This document shows positions 22,914-33,109 of a DNA stretch of 64,000 nucleotides, in pieces. A program made the position numbers and the translations under genes. The first letter of the stretch is position 1. Every line of letters begins with the position of its first letter. The notes under the pieces are model-generated. The model saw nothing but the letters and a program-made list of their open reading frames with translations. It searched no databases and was not told the DNA's origin. The DNA is from Asparagopsis taxiformis (taxonomy: Eukaryota; Rhodophyta; Florideophyceae; Bonnemaisoniales; Bonnemaisoniaceae), in the NCBI GenBank assembly GCA_030407315.1, contig JALQPE010002551.1, forward strand, positions 1 to 64,000, given 5' to 3'.

Positions 22914-23388
22914 TGTGAGAATCAAAATGGTCGCTTACCAGTGTTTACTAAAAATTGCGAGCTCACCAGATTATTTCTACTACTGGCGAGATGCGCCAAC
23001 GGTGAGTCGGACAGCCTGTTCTTGGTTTGTCCAGACAGTCTGTCGTTGCCATCACCACCTGCCAATCTGGTACACGTGTGATTTCTATCATGCCATCGCC
23101 ACGTGTACATATATCATAACATTTTTCCCAGTGCCAGGACCTCAACTCGTCCTAGCATTTCTAATTACTAATTTGAATTATGACAAACAAATTAAAACTT
23201 CTGAGGCTAGTTACTCCGTAATGGAGTGTCGTAAGAGCCCCGGAGAAGTTGCTACCCGACTAATTCGGTGACGCTGAATACAATGAGATAGGTTTCGGAG
23301 CGCTCAGAGCACTCCTTCATAGAGAAATCGAGAGTCAAAGTTTTCTCACGGAATTAGGCCTTCGAGGCCTATTCGCAGTGATTCAACA
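22914..23388 (-). repeat. Copia-1 3' LTR
   Basis: 475 bp, identical by eye to 28957-29431. On the minus strand it begins TGTTGAATCAC and ends in TCTCACA. Confidence 0.95.
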
Positions 23389-23403
23389 CTCCCCCTCTTT
23401 GGC

Positions 23404-26400
23404 TTACTCGATTGATGACAGTGCTGACACACCCATAAGTTCTCGGAGCTTCATGAACTGAACGCGTTGCAGAGGCTTAGTCAGCAGGTCGGCTATCATT
23501 TCAGATGTTGGGCAGTAGTCAATTGCAAACATCTCCTTCAGTAGACAATCTCGGACGAAATGATATTGGATGTCGATATGTTTGGTTCGAGTTCCCGATG
23601 CGTCATTCTTGGCCATCTTGATTGAGCCTTGGTTATCGACATTGATGAGAATCGGATCTGCGGAGCTGTTCCCGCTGCCGAAACCAACTATATTGCTGAG
23701 CCAAATAGCCTCCTTTACAGCAGCACTCAGGGCCATGTATTCAGCCTCGGAGGAAGACTGAGCTACACAGCTTTGCTTGCGAGACTTCCAGCTCACAGCT
23801 GCGCCAGCCATCATGAAGACGTAGCCGCTGGTAGATTTCCGATTTATTGTGCAGCCTCCCCAATCTGAGTCGCTAAATCCTACCGGTGATAGATCCTCTG
23901 AGGCCTTGTAAAGTACCCCAAAACCTTTAGTACCTGAAACATATCGTAGAACGCGCTTCACAGCTACCCAGAGAGATTTGGTTGGAGTCTCGACGAACTG
24001 AGCAAGTCTTCCGACTGCAAACGCGATGTCAGGACGAGTTCCCACAGCTAGATACATTAGGCTTCCAATGGCTTTGCGGTAGAGTGTGGAGTCAATTGCC
24101 TCTGTTTCGGTATCCCCAATCGAGATCTGAGCTTGCATTGGAGTTGTAACAGGGCTGGAGTTTTCCATTCCGAATCGTTCCAATACCTTTTCGGCGTATC
24201 GGGTTTGATTCAAGTGCAACAGCCCTCTGGAAGGGTCTCGTACAATTTCTAGTCCAAGGCACACTCGAGCTCTGCCACAGTCTTTCATCTCGAAGCGTTT
24301 GCAGAACTCTTCCTTTAGTTCGTCCAATAAGTCTCTGCTGCTAGAGGCCAGCAACAAATCATCCACGTAAAGTGCAATGATCATCATAGAATCCTTACTG
24401 TTCCTAACATAGAAGCATGGATCGTACGGGGAGCTCTGGAATGTGAGTTCAGATATGAGAAACTCGTCAATTTTAGCGTGCCACTGCCTTGGAGCCTGTT
24501 TGAGACCGTAAAGTGCTTTCTGAAGTTTACAGACATGGTTGGGATACGCTGGACTCACAAACCCCTCAGGCTGCTCCATGTATATTTCTTGTTCGAGGTC
24601 ACCATAGAGAAAGGCTGTCTTCACATCCATCTGATCGCAGAAAAGATCGTGATGAACAGTCAGAGCGAAGAACATGCGTAGAGTGCAGAACTTGACAACA
24701 GGTGCGTATGTTTCGGCATAGTCAATGCCATATTTCTGCTCGAATCCTCGCGTTACGAGCCGAGCTTTATGCTTTATTGAGTGCTCTCCGTTGTCGTTGA
24801 TGATATCTTTGCGTTTGAAGACCCATTTTGAAGAAAGAAGGTTGACAGCTTCACTGCGGGGGACCAGAATCCAAGTGCGATTTGCATGGAGAGAATCCAT
24901 TTCGGATTGGATTGCTTCGATCCATAGACCTTTCTCCTCCCCCTTGGTCACCTCAGTGAAGGTGAGGAGGTGTTCTGGAGTGGAATCAGCCGCAGCAGAA
25001 ACGATGGCAGTGGTTTTCCACCATTCACCCGGAGGTTTTCGAGCACGGGAAGATTTTCGAGGAGCATTCATAATGGAAACGTCAGGTCCTGAAGCAGATG
25101 TGGGTGGAGGAGATTGTGGCTGTGATGTGATATGTTCAGTAGAGGGACTTGAGGGTGGAGAGGGAGGAGAGTTCTTTTGTGTACGAGAACCTGGAGAGTT
25201 CTCAGATGTGTGGTTCTCAAAAGTCTCATAAGAGAAAGTGTCAAATTCTGTGTAGTCAGACTCCTTAGTCACCGTTTTCGATTTCGTCTCGTCGAAGATC
25301 ACATCTCGAGACACTACTATTTTCTCATTTGTAAAGTCCCATAACTTGTATGCTTTCTGTGCTTCTGCGTACCCAAGCATTATCGCTTTGACTGAACGGT
25401 AGTCTAGCGTCTGTAGATGTTTATCTGGAATTTTATACCAGCAATTACTGCCGAACGTGCGCAAGTGCGCGATGTTTGGTTTTCGGCCGTGCCAGATTTC
25501 AAAAGGAGTCGTTCCAGATGGAAGAGAACGACTAGTAATTCGATTACGAATGTAGGCAGCACAAGAGAGTGCCTCTGCCCAGAACTCCAATGGAGTAGAG
25601 TTGTGATGAAGCATGGTTCGAATGTGATCCTTCAGAGTTCGATTCATACGTTCTGCTACGCCGTTCTGTTGTGGAGTGTATGCACAAGTCGTCTGCCGTT
25701 TGATGCCTTTCATTTCAAGGAAAGAGCGGAACTCATTGGAGAAATATTCTCCCCCTCCGTCGGAGCGTAATTGACGAAGTACTCGCCCTGTTTGTGTTTC
25801 AGCCAAACACAGAAATCGCTGGAATGCATCGAAGCAATCAGACTTCCGATGCAACGGATAGACAGTGAGCCAACGAGACTTGTCGTCAATGAAAGTAACG
25901 AAATATCGAGCTCCCCCTTTTGAGCGTGGTTCTATAGGCCCTGCTAGGTCTGTGTGAACTAAATCAAGTATCTCAAAGGCTCTCGTCAGAGAAGATTTCG
26001 GGATCGCTACACGAGGCATTTTACCGGTAACGCACCCTTCACACAGATGGGTTTTCGGGGATGAGTCGTTTTTGATTCTGAGTCCATTCACCGCGGAGAT
26101 TTGTGCCATTCGAGATATTCCATTTTTGTCGAAGTGGCCTACTCGTTCATGCCATAGTTGCAGAGAAGCAACACAAGCAGATTCTATTCCAATATCCCTT
26201 TCTTTAGGAGGAACATTGAGATCGATAGCATAGAGTCCGTTACGTTTGTGTCCGGTGGCTATCGCGCCTCCGTCTTTAGTTAAGATGACTCCATTGTTCG
26301 TAAACTGTACCGATATTCCACGAGCAGTGAGAGTACTCACTGATATGAGGGAAAAAATAAATGACGGAACATGAAGGACATCTTTAAGTAGGTAAACTCT

Positions 26401-27480
26401 TTCTTTCCCGTTTACTAGGATTGAAAGTTTAACATCGCCACATCCCACAGCTAGTGCAGTTGATTTGTCTCCTAGAGTCACACTGAAAGGTTTTAATTTC
26501 TTGTAGGAAACAAACATTGTTCGATCGAACGTCATATGAGAAGTAGCTGCGGAGTCGATGTACCAGGTAGATGCGATGTGTATCTCCTTGAGCGACTCAG
26601 AATATGATGAGAGTAGACAAACATACTCTTTTCCTTCATCATCTTTGTTCTGTTCAGTGTCCATCGCTACGGCAGCCATAGAGGTTAAGTTCGACTCTCG
26701 TTGAGATATGTGAGCAGAAGTGCGAGGTTTGTTCGAGCGGGAGCGGGGAGGTCGGCCATACTTCTGCCAACAATACGGCTCTGTATGGTTCGTACGCCCA
26801 CAGTGGGTACATTTCTTCCTGTTGATGTTTCCAGAAGGCTTTCCACTTGTGGAAACCAAAGCAGCTGTATCCGAAGACGACCCTCGAGGTTTCTGGATCG
26901 CAGCTCGACGCTCCTCTTGGAGAAGGAGACTGCGTACTTTGTCGAACGTAAAGGTGGGGTCCTCATCCCCGATAGCATCAAGAGCAGTAATAAGCGTTTG
27001 GAAAGACGAGGGAAGTCCATTGAGAACAGCCATGGCCATTTCTTTATCGTCAATGTTGACACCCATGGAGGTCAATACTGTTGCCATTTGTCGAACCCGG
27101 TTGATATAAACCAGCATTTGCTCACCTGGTCTCATCGTAGCAGTATAGAAGTCCCGCCTCGCGGCTAGTTTGTTGAGCAATGTATGCCTTTGATGCACGT
27201 TACAAATCTCTTGCCACATTTCTAGAGCAGTAGTGGTGTGTGTAACATTCTTGAGCATCTCGTCGGACAACGTGATTCCGATGGCCATTCGGGCAGTTTT
27301 ATCCTTCCGTAGCCATTTCGAAAGCTCTTCTGGGTCTGTAGGGCGAGGAGGACAAAGTTCCGAGTCAATCATTTCGTCTACCTCTCGATGACCGAGGATG
27401 AGTTCCATCTTTTGTTTCCATGAATGGAAGTTGGAGTAGTCCAGCTTCTCTATTCGGATCCCAGATGTATTGCTCTCCAT
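23404..27480 (-). CDS. Copia-1 Gag-Pol polyprotein
   Basis: 1,358 aa, single frame, ATG at 27480. Domains in order: Gag (UBN2-like, WKQKMELILGHREV), CX2CX4HX4C knuckle (CTHCGRTNHTEPYC), protease with DSAATSHM, integrase with HERVGH and CEGC zinc ligands and a D-D35-E core (SDGGGEY, GVAERMNRT), a proline/serine-rich linker, reverse transcriptase with YVDDLLLAS, and RNase H (SDSDWGGCTINRKSTSG). The PR-IN-RT-RH order defines Ty1/copia. Length is usual for the family. It is about 80% or more identical to the copia-2 polyprotein over most of its length, with the linker diverged. It has no internal stop, so it is probably functional. Confidence 0.97.
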   Translation of the reverse strand: MESNTSGIRIEKLDYSNFHSWKQKMELILGHREVDEMIDSELCPPRPTDPEELSKWLRKDKTARMAIGITLSDEMLKNVTHTTTALEMWQEICNVHQRHTLLNKLAARRDFYTATMRPGEQMLVYINRVRQMATVLTSMGVNIDDKEMAMAVLNGLPSSFQTLITALDAIGDEDPTFTFDKVRSLLLQEERRAAIQKPRGSSSDTAALVSTSGKPSGNINRKKCTHCGRTNHTEPYCWQKYGRPPRSRSNKPRTSAHISQRESNLTSMAAVAMDTEQNKDDEGKEYVCLLSSYSESLKEIHIASTWYIDSAATSHMTFDRTMFVSYKKLKPFSVTLGDKSTALAVGCGDVKLSILVNGKERVYLLKDVLHVPSFIFSLISVSTLTARGISVQFTNNGVILTKDGGAIATGHKRNGLYAIDLNVPPKERDIGIESACVASLQLWHERVGHFDKNGISRMAQISAVNGLRIKNDSSPKTHLCEGCVTGKMPRVAIPKSSLTRAFEILDLVHTDLAGPIEPRSKGGARYFVTFIDDKSRWLTVYPLHRKSDCFDAFQRFLCLAETQTGRVLRQLRSDGGGEYFSNEFRSFLEMKGIKRQTTCAYTPQQNGVAERMNRTLKDHIRTMLHHNSTPLEFWAEALSCAAYIRNRITSRSLPSGTTPFEIWHGRKPNIAHLRTFGSNCWYKIPDKHLQTLDYRSVKAIMLGYAEAQKAYKLWDFTNEKIVVSRDVIFDETKSKTVTKESDYTEFDTFSYETFENHTSENSPGSRTQKNSPPSPPSSPSTEHITSQPQSPPPTSASGPDVSIMNAPRKSSRARKPPGEWWKTTAIVSAAADSTPEHLLTFTEVTKGEEKGLWIEAIQSEMDSLHANRTWILVPRSEAVNLLSSKWVFKRKDIINDNGEHSIKHKARLVTRGFEQKYGIDYAETYAPVVKFCTLRMFFALTVHHDLFCDQMDVKTAFLYGDLEQEIYMEQPEGFVSPAYPNHVCKLQKALYGLKQAPRQWHAKIDEFLISELTFQSSPYDPCFYVRNSKDSMMIIALYVDDLLLASSSRDLLDELKEEFCKRFEMKDCGRARVCLGLEIVRDPSRGLLHLNQTRYAEKVLERFGMENSSPVTTPMQAQISIGDTETEAIDSTLYRKAIGSLMYLAVGTRPDIAFAVGRLAQFVETPTKSLWVAVKRVLRYVSGTKGFGVLYKASEDLSPVGFSDSDWGGCTINRKSTSGYVFMMAGAAVSWKSRKQSCVAQSSSEAEYMALSAAVKEAIWLSNIVGFGSGNSSADPILINVDNQGSIKMAKNDASGTRTKHIDIQYHFVRDCLLKEMFAIDYCPTSEMIADLLTKPLQRVQFMKLRELMGVSALSSIE

Positions 27481-27663
27481 CGCTCTTTAATATATTTTAT
27501 CTGTTCGACCTTTCCCAAGTAGACGACTGATAGTCGTCGAGGACCAAGCTGGGGTCTATAGGATAGAAACTTCTAGCTAAGAGCGAAGAAAGAAGGAGAA
27601 CAAGTGAACAAGGTTTATGGATGCGAAATCAGCTAGATTCCTAGAGTATAGAAACGAAATTAT

Positions 27664-28182
27664 CTAATCGGAAGTGGAGGAAGAAGCTTTAGAAGCTTTG
27701 GAGATTTTGAGTGCCTTCTCAATTCCTAGATGGCGACGGCCGCGGAGGTGGTTGTCGAATTCACTTTTCGTGCGGACGATGACTCCACACGGTCGGCAAA
27801 CCTTTAGACCTCCTTCTTTAAGACGTTCGACTGTCTTTTTATGTCTTGCGCCGTTGTAATGAGCGACCCTCGACTCGGCAGAATTGAGATAAACGTTGCA
27901 ATCTTTGCACCTAGAGCGATTCGCGTCCTTGTGCGCAGCGTACTTCGTCTTGTTATCTCTCCTCTCGGCAATGCTATAAGCCTTCCGGAAGACGCGATCG
28001 CGGAGAGATTCTCCTTCCCGGCGAAGCCTTGGACGAGGTTCTTCAAGTCGTGGCTGAACACGATCTTCTTCGTCACTGCTAGACACTGCAGGAGAAGTAA
28101 AGGCGAAAGGTTAGGAGTTATACCGATCTTACTAAGGTCTAAACCTTGAAAATGACCGAAAGATGAAAGGTATTAACGTACT
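27664..28182 (-). CDS. Copia-1 double zinc-finger accessory protein (spliced)
   Basis: 139-140 aa upstream of gag-pol on the same strand. It has two fingers of the form CX2CX12HX5H (CKDCNVYLNSAESRVAHYNG..H and CRPCGVIVRTKSEFDNHLRG..H), the spacing of matrin/U1-type fingers that bind RNA or double-stranded RNA. The N-terminus is acidic then basic, and the tail is Ser/Lys-rich. No ATG starts the frame. A predicted intron at 28181-28086 (donor GTACGT, acceptor TTCTCCTGCAG) joins ...CAAAA to TGTCTAGC and so makes ATG at the junction. The copia-2 copy shows the same arrangement. Possible roles are RNA packaging or export; these are inference. Confidence 0.8.
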
Positions 28183-28359
28183 TTTGATAGAGTTGATGAG
28201 ACGAAAACCAATGTATTTTAGTTGATGTGTAGTGAAGGCTATAATGCTATACCGATCAGGACAAGGTTGCTGACTTACAAGAGCAGAACCGAGTTGAGAA
28301 AGGTTTAGACGAGCCAAGATAGAAGCAGCCGGTAGATCCAATAGGTTGGGCAAAAACAG

Positions 28360-28433
28360 CCCAGTTGCTCAGTCGTTAATACTGTGCAGACCAAGAATTA
28401 TTGGTCGTGCGTTCGAGTCCCCAACGGAACGCC
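28360..28433 (+). ncRNA. tRNA-like sequence in copia-1 leader (antisense)
   Basis: TTGCTCAGTCGTT resembles an A box and GCGTTCGAGTCC a B box, spaced as in a tRNA. GACCA/TGGTC can form an anticodon-type stem. The T-stem pairs poorly, so it is probably tRNA-derived rather than a working tRNA. Copia-2 has a clearer counterpart in the same place and orientation. Confidence 0.5.
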
Positions 28434-28598
28434 GTATTACTTTTTTCTTTGAGTTGCCTCAAGTGTCTTGAGATATTCCAAGTATGTCGCAAACTGCCAG
28501 GATGTCACCTGTAGTGATGACACAGTGTCAATGTGACAGTTATAGTTGACAATTGATGTCAAGATGACAGAAAAGTTTTGTCCGGAGTGCGCCGAGCG

Positions 28599-28724
28599 GA
28601 GCGAGGCGTACAGGCGCCGGGGAGCGAGGCGTACAGGCGCCGGGGAGCGAGGCGTACAGGCGCCGGGGAGCGAGGCGTACAGGCGCCGGGGAGCGAGGCG
28701 TACAGGCGCCGGGGAGCGAGGCGG
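28599..28724. repeat. 23-bp tandem repeat in copia-1 leader
   Basis: Five full units of GAGCGAGGCGTACAGGCGCC plus three G and a partial sixth. The period is exactly 23 bp. The units read as repeated GC-rich peptides in shadow frames that are not genes. Confidence 0.92.
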
Positions 28725-28935
28725 AGTGCAACGCGCAGAAAGAAACGAGTAAGAACGCGCGGGAAGAATGGGCAATACGAGCGAGCGAGCGAGAGGAGAA
28801 GCACGCAACGAGCGGAGAGCGTGGGTACCGAGTAACGCAAAATGAACGAGGAGCGAGGGCTGCTGGAAATATATGTTCGCGCGCGCCGGCGAAATTACTC
28901 ACCACTGCGCCAAAATAAAATTGAAACGACCACGA

Positions 28936-28956
28936 AAGCGTGCTGGGCCCATAACC
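28936..28956 (-). promoter_or_regulatory. Copia-1 primer-binding site, half tRNA-iMet
   Basis: Directly next to the 5' LTR. On the minus strand it reads GGTTATGGGCCCAG..., the complement of the anticodon arm of eukaryotic initiator tRNA-Met ending at nucleotide 39. Drosophila copia is known to use a 39-nt tRNA-iMet fragment as primer. 21 of 21 bases fit the tRNA as I recall it. Confidence 0.85.
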
Positions 28957-29431
28957 TGTGAGAATCAAAATGGTCGCTTACCAGTGTTTACTAAAAATTG
29001 CGAGCTCACCAGATTATTTCTACTACTGGCGAGATGCGCCAACGGTGAGTCGGACAGCCTGTTCTTGGTTTGTCCAGACAGTCTGTCGTTGCCATCACCA
29101 CCTGCCAATCTGGTACACGTGTGATTTCTATCATGCCATCGCCACGTGTACATATATCATAACATTTTTCCCAGTGCCAGGACCTCAACTCGTCCTAGCA
29201 TTTCTAATTACTAATTTGAATTATGACAAACAAATTAAAACTTCTGAGGCTAGTTACTCCGTAATGGAGTGTCGTAAGAGCCCCGGAGAAGTTGCTACCC
29301 GACTAATTCGGTGACGCTGAATACAATGAGATAGGTTTCGGAGCGCTCAGAGCACTCCTTCATAGAGAAATCGAGAGTCAAAGTTTTCTCACGGAATTAG
29401 GCCTTCGAGGCCTATTCGCAGTGATTCAACA
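28957..29431 (-). repeat. Copia-1 5' LTR
   Basis: 475 bp, identical by eye to 22914-23388. It ends beside the GGATT duplication at 29432. Confidence 0.95.
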
Positions 29432-29945
29432 GGATTTACCGGCATTTGTATTATCATCTTTTCCCTTTTTCTGTAGCGAACAGATTTTCGGTTGGCTTAG
29501 CAGAACGCCATACTCTGCATGATTCCCTGTTCTCCTCTTCTTCGATCCGATACGTGATCTCAGATCATTATGATACAAAGCATCGGCAATAGAACGAAGT
29601 CTTTCATGAGCGAGACGGAAAATCTTGGTACTAGCTTCCACAACCACACATGAACGGGCTGTCTTCATCGCTGCGATCGCAGTAGTAAGTGTTCCTCCGT
29701 AAACATCAATAACTGAACCCCTCTCAGGACAAAACGTGTTGATTATCTCGGATAACATTCCAATATGTTTCTCTTCTGTTAGAACAGGAGATTTTGTTCC
29801 TGGTGTGAGAAGTTTGTCTTTCGAAACGGGAATTCTGGACATTGCAGCGAATTTCCGTTTCGTTTCTGTTGGGACGAGGTGATATTGGCTTCGAAGGTCT
29901 GGCTTGAAACCGTCCTTACGATGTCCGGGAGCCCTGGCAACAACT
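29432..29945 (-). pseudogene. ParB-methyltransferase gene, fragment 3 (motifs X and I)
   Basis: Residues about 734-903 of the reconstructed protein. KSPVLTEEKHIGMLSEIINTF fits motif X (compare KP..L...li..f), followed by VIDVYGGTLTTAIAAM (D about 812), the AdoMet-binding motif I, usually DPFxGxGTT in this family. ARSCVVVEAS follows as motif II. The order DPPY first, then X and I, is that of beta-class amino-methyltransferases acting on adenine N6 or cytosine N4. Motif I is atypical (DVYGGTLTT). It is cut off by gypsy-2 upstream and copia-1 downstream. Confidence 0.85.
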
Positions 29946-30607
29946 TGTAGTATACGTGGCAATTCCGAAATTGCAAATATTTACGTTTCCCGCGGAATTC
30001 GAATTTCGGCGGATACGACCGGCGACAGCAATGAACGAACATTGCTGGCGCATGCGCGCGCGCAACCTGCACACGTGTGCAACGAACGTATTGGCAACGG
30101 CCAACGGACCAACGGGTCCCTACGTGTGACCCACAAGGTCCTTTCCCATTCGGGGACGTTACGAGCAGTGTTTACACTGTAAAGCGATGCCATCGTGGCC
30201 ATATAGGTATTGGCATCGTGCCGGGAGGGAAAGGGGACAAGACAACGATCGAGCAACGGCTCTAGTCTACGACTGACTTCTACGTTTTACGTTTACGTTC
30301 TGCCTAACGAGGCTTCGTCTCCGTCGAGCTGCGTACTCCCTACCCATCGCCGCACGTAAGGCTGATTGCGTGTAGTGCCTCCGGGCTTGGTTGAGAGCGC
30401 CTCCGGTGACGTACCACCTCGTTTGCTAACGTAATCCTCGCGTGGATTGTTGCGTCGTGACGCTCGTGTCTACTCGCTAACCACTCTACCTTCTACCGTT
30501 CTAACAATACAGTCAAACACCAGCGGGTGGACTGCTCGTTTCGTTTCGTTAAGGACAGCGTGTCCGTGGCTCGTACCAGCTACTTCTAGAACTAACGTTG
30601 TTCCACA
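29946..30607 (+). repeat. Gypsy-2 5' LTR
   Basis: 662 bp from TGTAGTATACG to GTTGTTCCACA. It is matched by 42705-43366. Confidence 0.95.
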
Positions 30608-30608
30608 C

Positions 30609-30621
30609 TGGTCTCTCGACC
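30609..30621 (+). promoter_or_regulatory. Gypsy-2 primer-binding site
   Basis: TGGTCTCTCGACC begins one base after the LTR and is complementary to a tRNA 3' end GGTCGAGAGACCA. Which tRNA this is cannot be told from the window. The rest of the leader to 30706 shows nothing else. Confidence 0.65.
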
Positions 30622-30706
30622 TAGAAGTTGCTACGAGCATAACGACAACCAACGAGGTTGAGCTCTTTTACGTTAACGAAAAGCTACGTGCTACAGACGA
30701 CGGTCT

Positions 30707-33109
30707 ATGAATTACGCTGTGTCGAATTCCAGCGCGTCGCCCAGGCAACCGTTGCCAACGTCAGCGGACGCCGAAGCCGACGTGGCCTTGTCAGCAGAAG
30801 CGATCTTCGCGACTGATCGATCTATCCCGCCGGATATCGAGGCGATCGGCCAGCTACCACGTACGGTAAGCCCGTTTGAGTCCGTGAGTATGGACCCCGC
30901 AACGCGCGGTCAGCTCAACGAAGGGAACGTGACTCCCACGGCACTACGTGTAGTGTACGAAGACCTTCGAGGTCACATCGAAAGGGCGAGCGACGCGGCC
31001 GTCGACGAAGCCGTAAGGCAGAGACTCGGAGTCTCGGAGCGCGAAGCTCGTGCGTTACGTGAACGCTCAGCGACCCTCGAACGGGAAAACGAAGATTTAC
31101 GAAACCGCCTCTCCGCCGTGGAGGGAAGACTCGACTCGTTTGTCGTAGTATTCAACGAAATCGTCGCCGGACGTTCCGCTCCGCCGAGCGGAAGCGATCC
31201 GAATTACGAAGGCTCGCGCGCCTATAACTCGCAATCCTCCCCGGCCGTTCCGGGAGGATACCCACCAACACCCGGTCCGACGACCCCGACAACGTACGGA
31301 AGGGGGGCGACAGTGCAACGAGCCATCGCCCACCCCGACGAGACGCCACGAAGGCAATTACGTTTTAACGATACGCCAGACCACGCGCGGTCGGCGGACG
31401 CAGCACGTGCTGCGCAATTCGATACGAGAGCTCCCCCGCCACGTGAAACGTACATTCCGTGGCTGGGTACGTTCGGCACGACGGACACGCGAGTCCACGA
31501 AAACGAACGTGCCGACGCGGTACGCTTACCAGGGAACGCCCTCGGACCCGTTTGCCACGCGTTGGCAGAGCACACGACAATGCTCGACGCATTTGCGAAC
31601 GTGGTATCGTACCGCATGTACCGACTTAACGATGTACGTGAACATCTCTACGTGAACGAGAGTCAAAGCGTACATAAGCTCAAACGTGAGCTGGAGGGAC
31701 TTTTCCCTACGTTGAAGCCGTTCTCCGGCCGGAATCCGATTACGTTACTCGGATTCCTCGCCCAAATACGTGATGGGTTCAGCACACTCGGAGTGTGCGA
31801 GGGAGTGGCAGTACGTGCGCTGCACTTCTTCCTCGAAGGGGACGCCCGACGGTTCTACGATTCCCAGTGTACGACTGGTGTGATCACGACTGATCCGACG
31901 AAGAGGTTCTCGTGGCCTCACGTAATCAACGCGTTGATCAAACGATACCTGCAAGACGACGTGCTGCAGGAGGCCTACGAAAAGGTCACGATGATCACGC
32001 AGAGTCCTAACGAGGACGAGAATCAGTACGCTGATAGACTCGACACCGCCACGCGGGCGTGTAACTACGTGTTTACGGATCGACTCCTCGTTCACCACTA
32101 CGTACGTGGTTTGCTGCCCTCGACGCGGGCAGCAGTGACGGAACGACTCCGGTCACTCCCCGAACGAGAGAGGAACGACCTCACCGTTGTGAGACGATTG
32201 GCGACGGCCGAAGGAACGACCTTCCGTGCACGTACGGCAGCTGTCGCGTCAGCCGCGAAACCGAAAGTGCGGTTTCCGGTGAAGCCTACGTTGGCTATTT
32301 CCGACCACGAGTCGAGGAAGTTCGCGGACTACGATGAGTCCGCGTACTTACGTAATGAACGGGCTAACGAGCCCAGTTACCACGATGGTAACCCGAACAT
32401 CCCCGCGAGGGACGACGACGACGTGTCGCTCGCTGCGGTTCACGTTGCCGAGAATTTGGAGGCGATCCTCTTCACGAACGGGCCGCCGCCCAACGATACG
32501 AAAACGGCAAACGAAAAGCCGGACGAGCTCGAAGCTCGATTGAACCGTCCATGCGAGGACGTGCCGAAGCTCACGAGCGAGCAGACGCAATTGGCGCACT
32601 CCGTAATCCCGAATGATTACTGGACGCTGTCGTGTTGGTCATGCCGCGAAGATGGCCACTCGACGTTTACGTGTCCGCGTCTGACGCCAGATCAACGGAT
32701 CTTTTTCGCGTACAAGTACTACCTCTTCCACGTGAAGAGCAACCCACGTCAGGCTGAGTACTTCCGCCAACGAATGGCCAAGCGTCACCAGGAACGACCT
32801 GATGAGCGAGGGAACGTGACCCCGCGGAGGTACGGCACGCCGCCTACGATACTCCGAAACCCCAATCGTGACGGGGGAAGGCCCTTCGAGAGGCGCCGCG
32901 GCGACTTTCGTAATGACCGACGTGACCCCCGCCCGTGGGCGACCGAACGAAATGGCCAGCGTAATGGCCGCAGCGGAGTCTACGTGACGACCTCCGCTGA
33001 CGAAACGCCACTCGAGGCGGAAACGAGTCACGATGACGAACGAGCTTCGTGGGCTCACGACGACAACGTGTCGAACGGCCCCGCGCCGGAAAACGACCAG
33101 GCGATGTAG
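30707..33109 (+). CDS. gag: Gypsy-2 Gag
   Basis: 800 aa, ATG at 30707. A coiled-coil segment (VRQRLGVSEREARALRERSATLERE, about residues 100-150) is followed by a Pro/Gly-rich region, a retrotransposon gag domain (LEGLFPTLKPFSGRNPITLLGFLAQI, then FFLEGDARRFYDSQ), and a CX2CX4HX4C knuckle (CWSCREDGHSTFTC, about residue 643) before a basic Arg-rich tail. It would form the particle and bind RNA. It is intact and long for the family. The stop at 33107 lies within the pol frame, which is in the -1 phase and overlaps by at least 60 bp. Confidence 0.93.
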   Translation: MNYAVSNSSASPRQPLPTSADAEADVALSAEAIFATDRSIPPDIEAIGQLPRTVSPFESVSMDPATRGQLNEGNVTPTALRVVYEDLRGHIERASDAAVDEAVRQRLGVSEREARALRERSATLERENEDLRNRLSAVEGRLDSFVVVFNEIVAGRSAPPSGSDPNYEGSRAYNSQSSPAVPGGYPPTPGPTTPTTYGRGATVQRAIAHPDETPRRQLRFNDTPDHARSADAARAAQFDTRAPPPRETYIPWLGTFGTTDTRVHENERADAVRLPGNALGPVCHALAEHTTMLDAFANVVSYRMYRLNDVREHLYVNESQSVHKLKRELEGLFPTLKPFSGRNPITLLGFLAQIRDGFSTLGVCEGVAVRALHFFLEGDARRFYDSQCTTGVITTDPTKRFSWPHVINALIKRYLQDDVLQEAYEKVTMITQSPNEDENQYADRLDTATRACNYVFTDRLLVHHYVRGLLPSTRAAVTERLRSLPERERNDLTVVRRLATAEGTTFRARTAAVASAAKPKVRFPVKPTLAISDHESRKFADYDESAYLRNERANEPSYHDGNPNIPARDDDDVSLAAVHVAENLEAILFTNGPPPNDTKTANEKPDELEARLNRPCEDVPKLTSEQTQLAHSVIPNDYWTLSCWSCREDGHSTFTCPRLTPDQRIFFAYKYYLFHVKSNPRQAEYFRQRMAKRHQERPDERGNVTPRRYGTPPTILRNPNRDGGRPFERRRGDFRNDRRDPRPWATERNGQRNGRSGVYVTTSADETPLEAETSHDDERASWAHDDNVSNGPAPENDQAM

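Larger units (their letters stand above)
22914..29431 (-). mobile_element. Copia-1, complete Ty1/copia LTR retrotransposon
   Basis: 6,518 bp flanked by GGATT at 22909-22913 and 29432-29436. The 475-bp LTRs (22914-23388 and 28957-29431) show no differences by eye. The coding strand is minus. It has a half-tRNA primer site, polypurine tract AAAGAGGGGGAG beside the 3' LTR, an uninterrupted polyprotein, and a separate zinc-finger gene. All parts look intact, so it is young and possibly autonomous. Confidence 0.97.

Noticed and set aside
22915..23271. 118-aa frame present twice (also 28958-29314) as a duplicated gene
   Set aside because: Both copies are the identical LTRs of copia-1, read antisense.
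28360..28433. A functional tRNA gene
   Set aside because: A and B boxes are present, but the T-stem and acceptor stem do not pair convincingly. It is kept only as tRNA-like.
28546..28835. Arg/Gly/Ala repeat proteins on both strands
   Set aside because: They come from the 23-bp tandem repeat, which is open in several frames.
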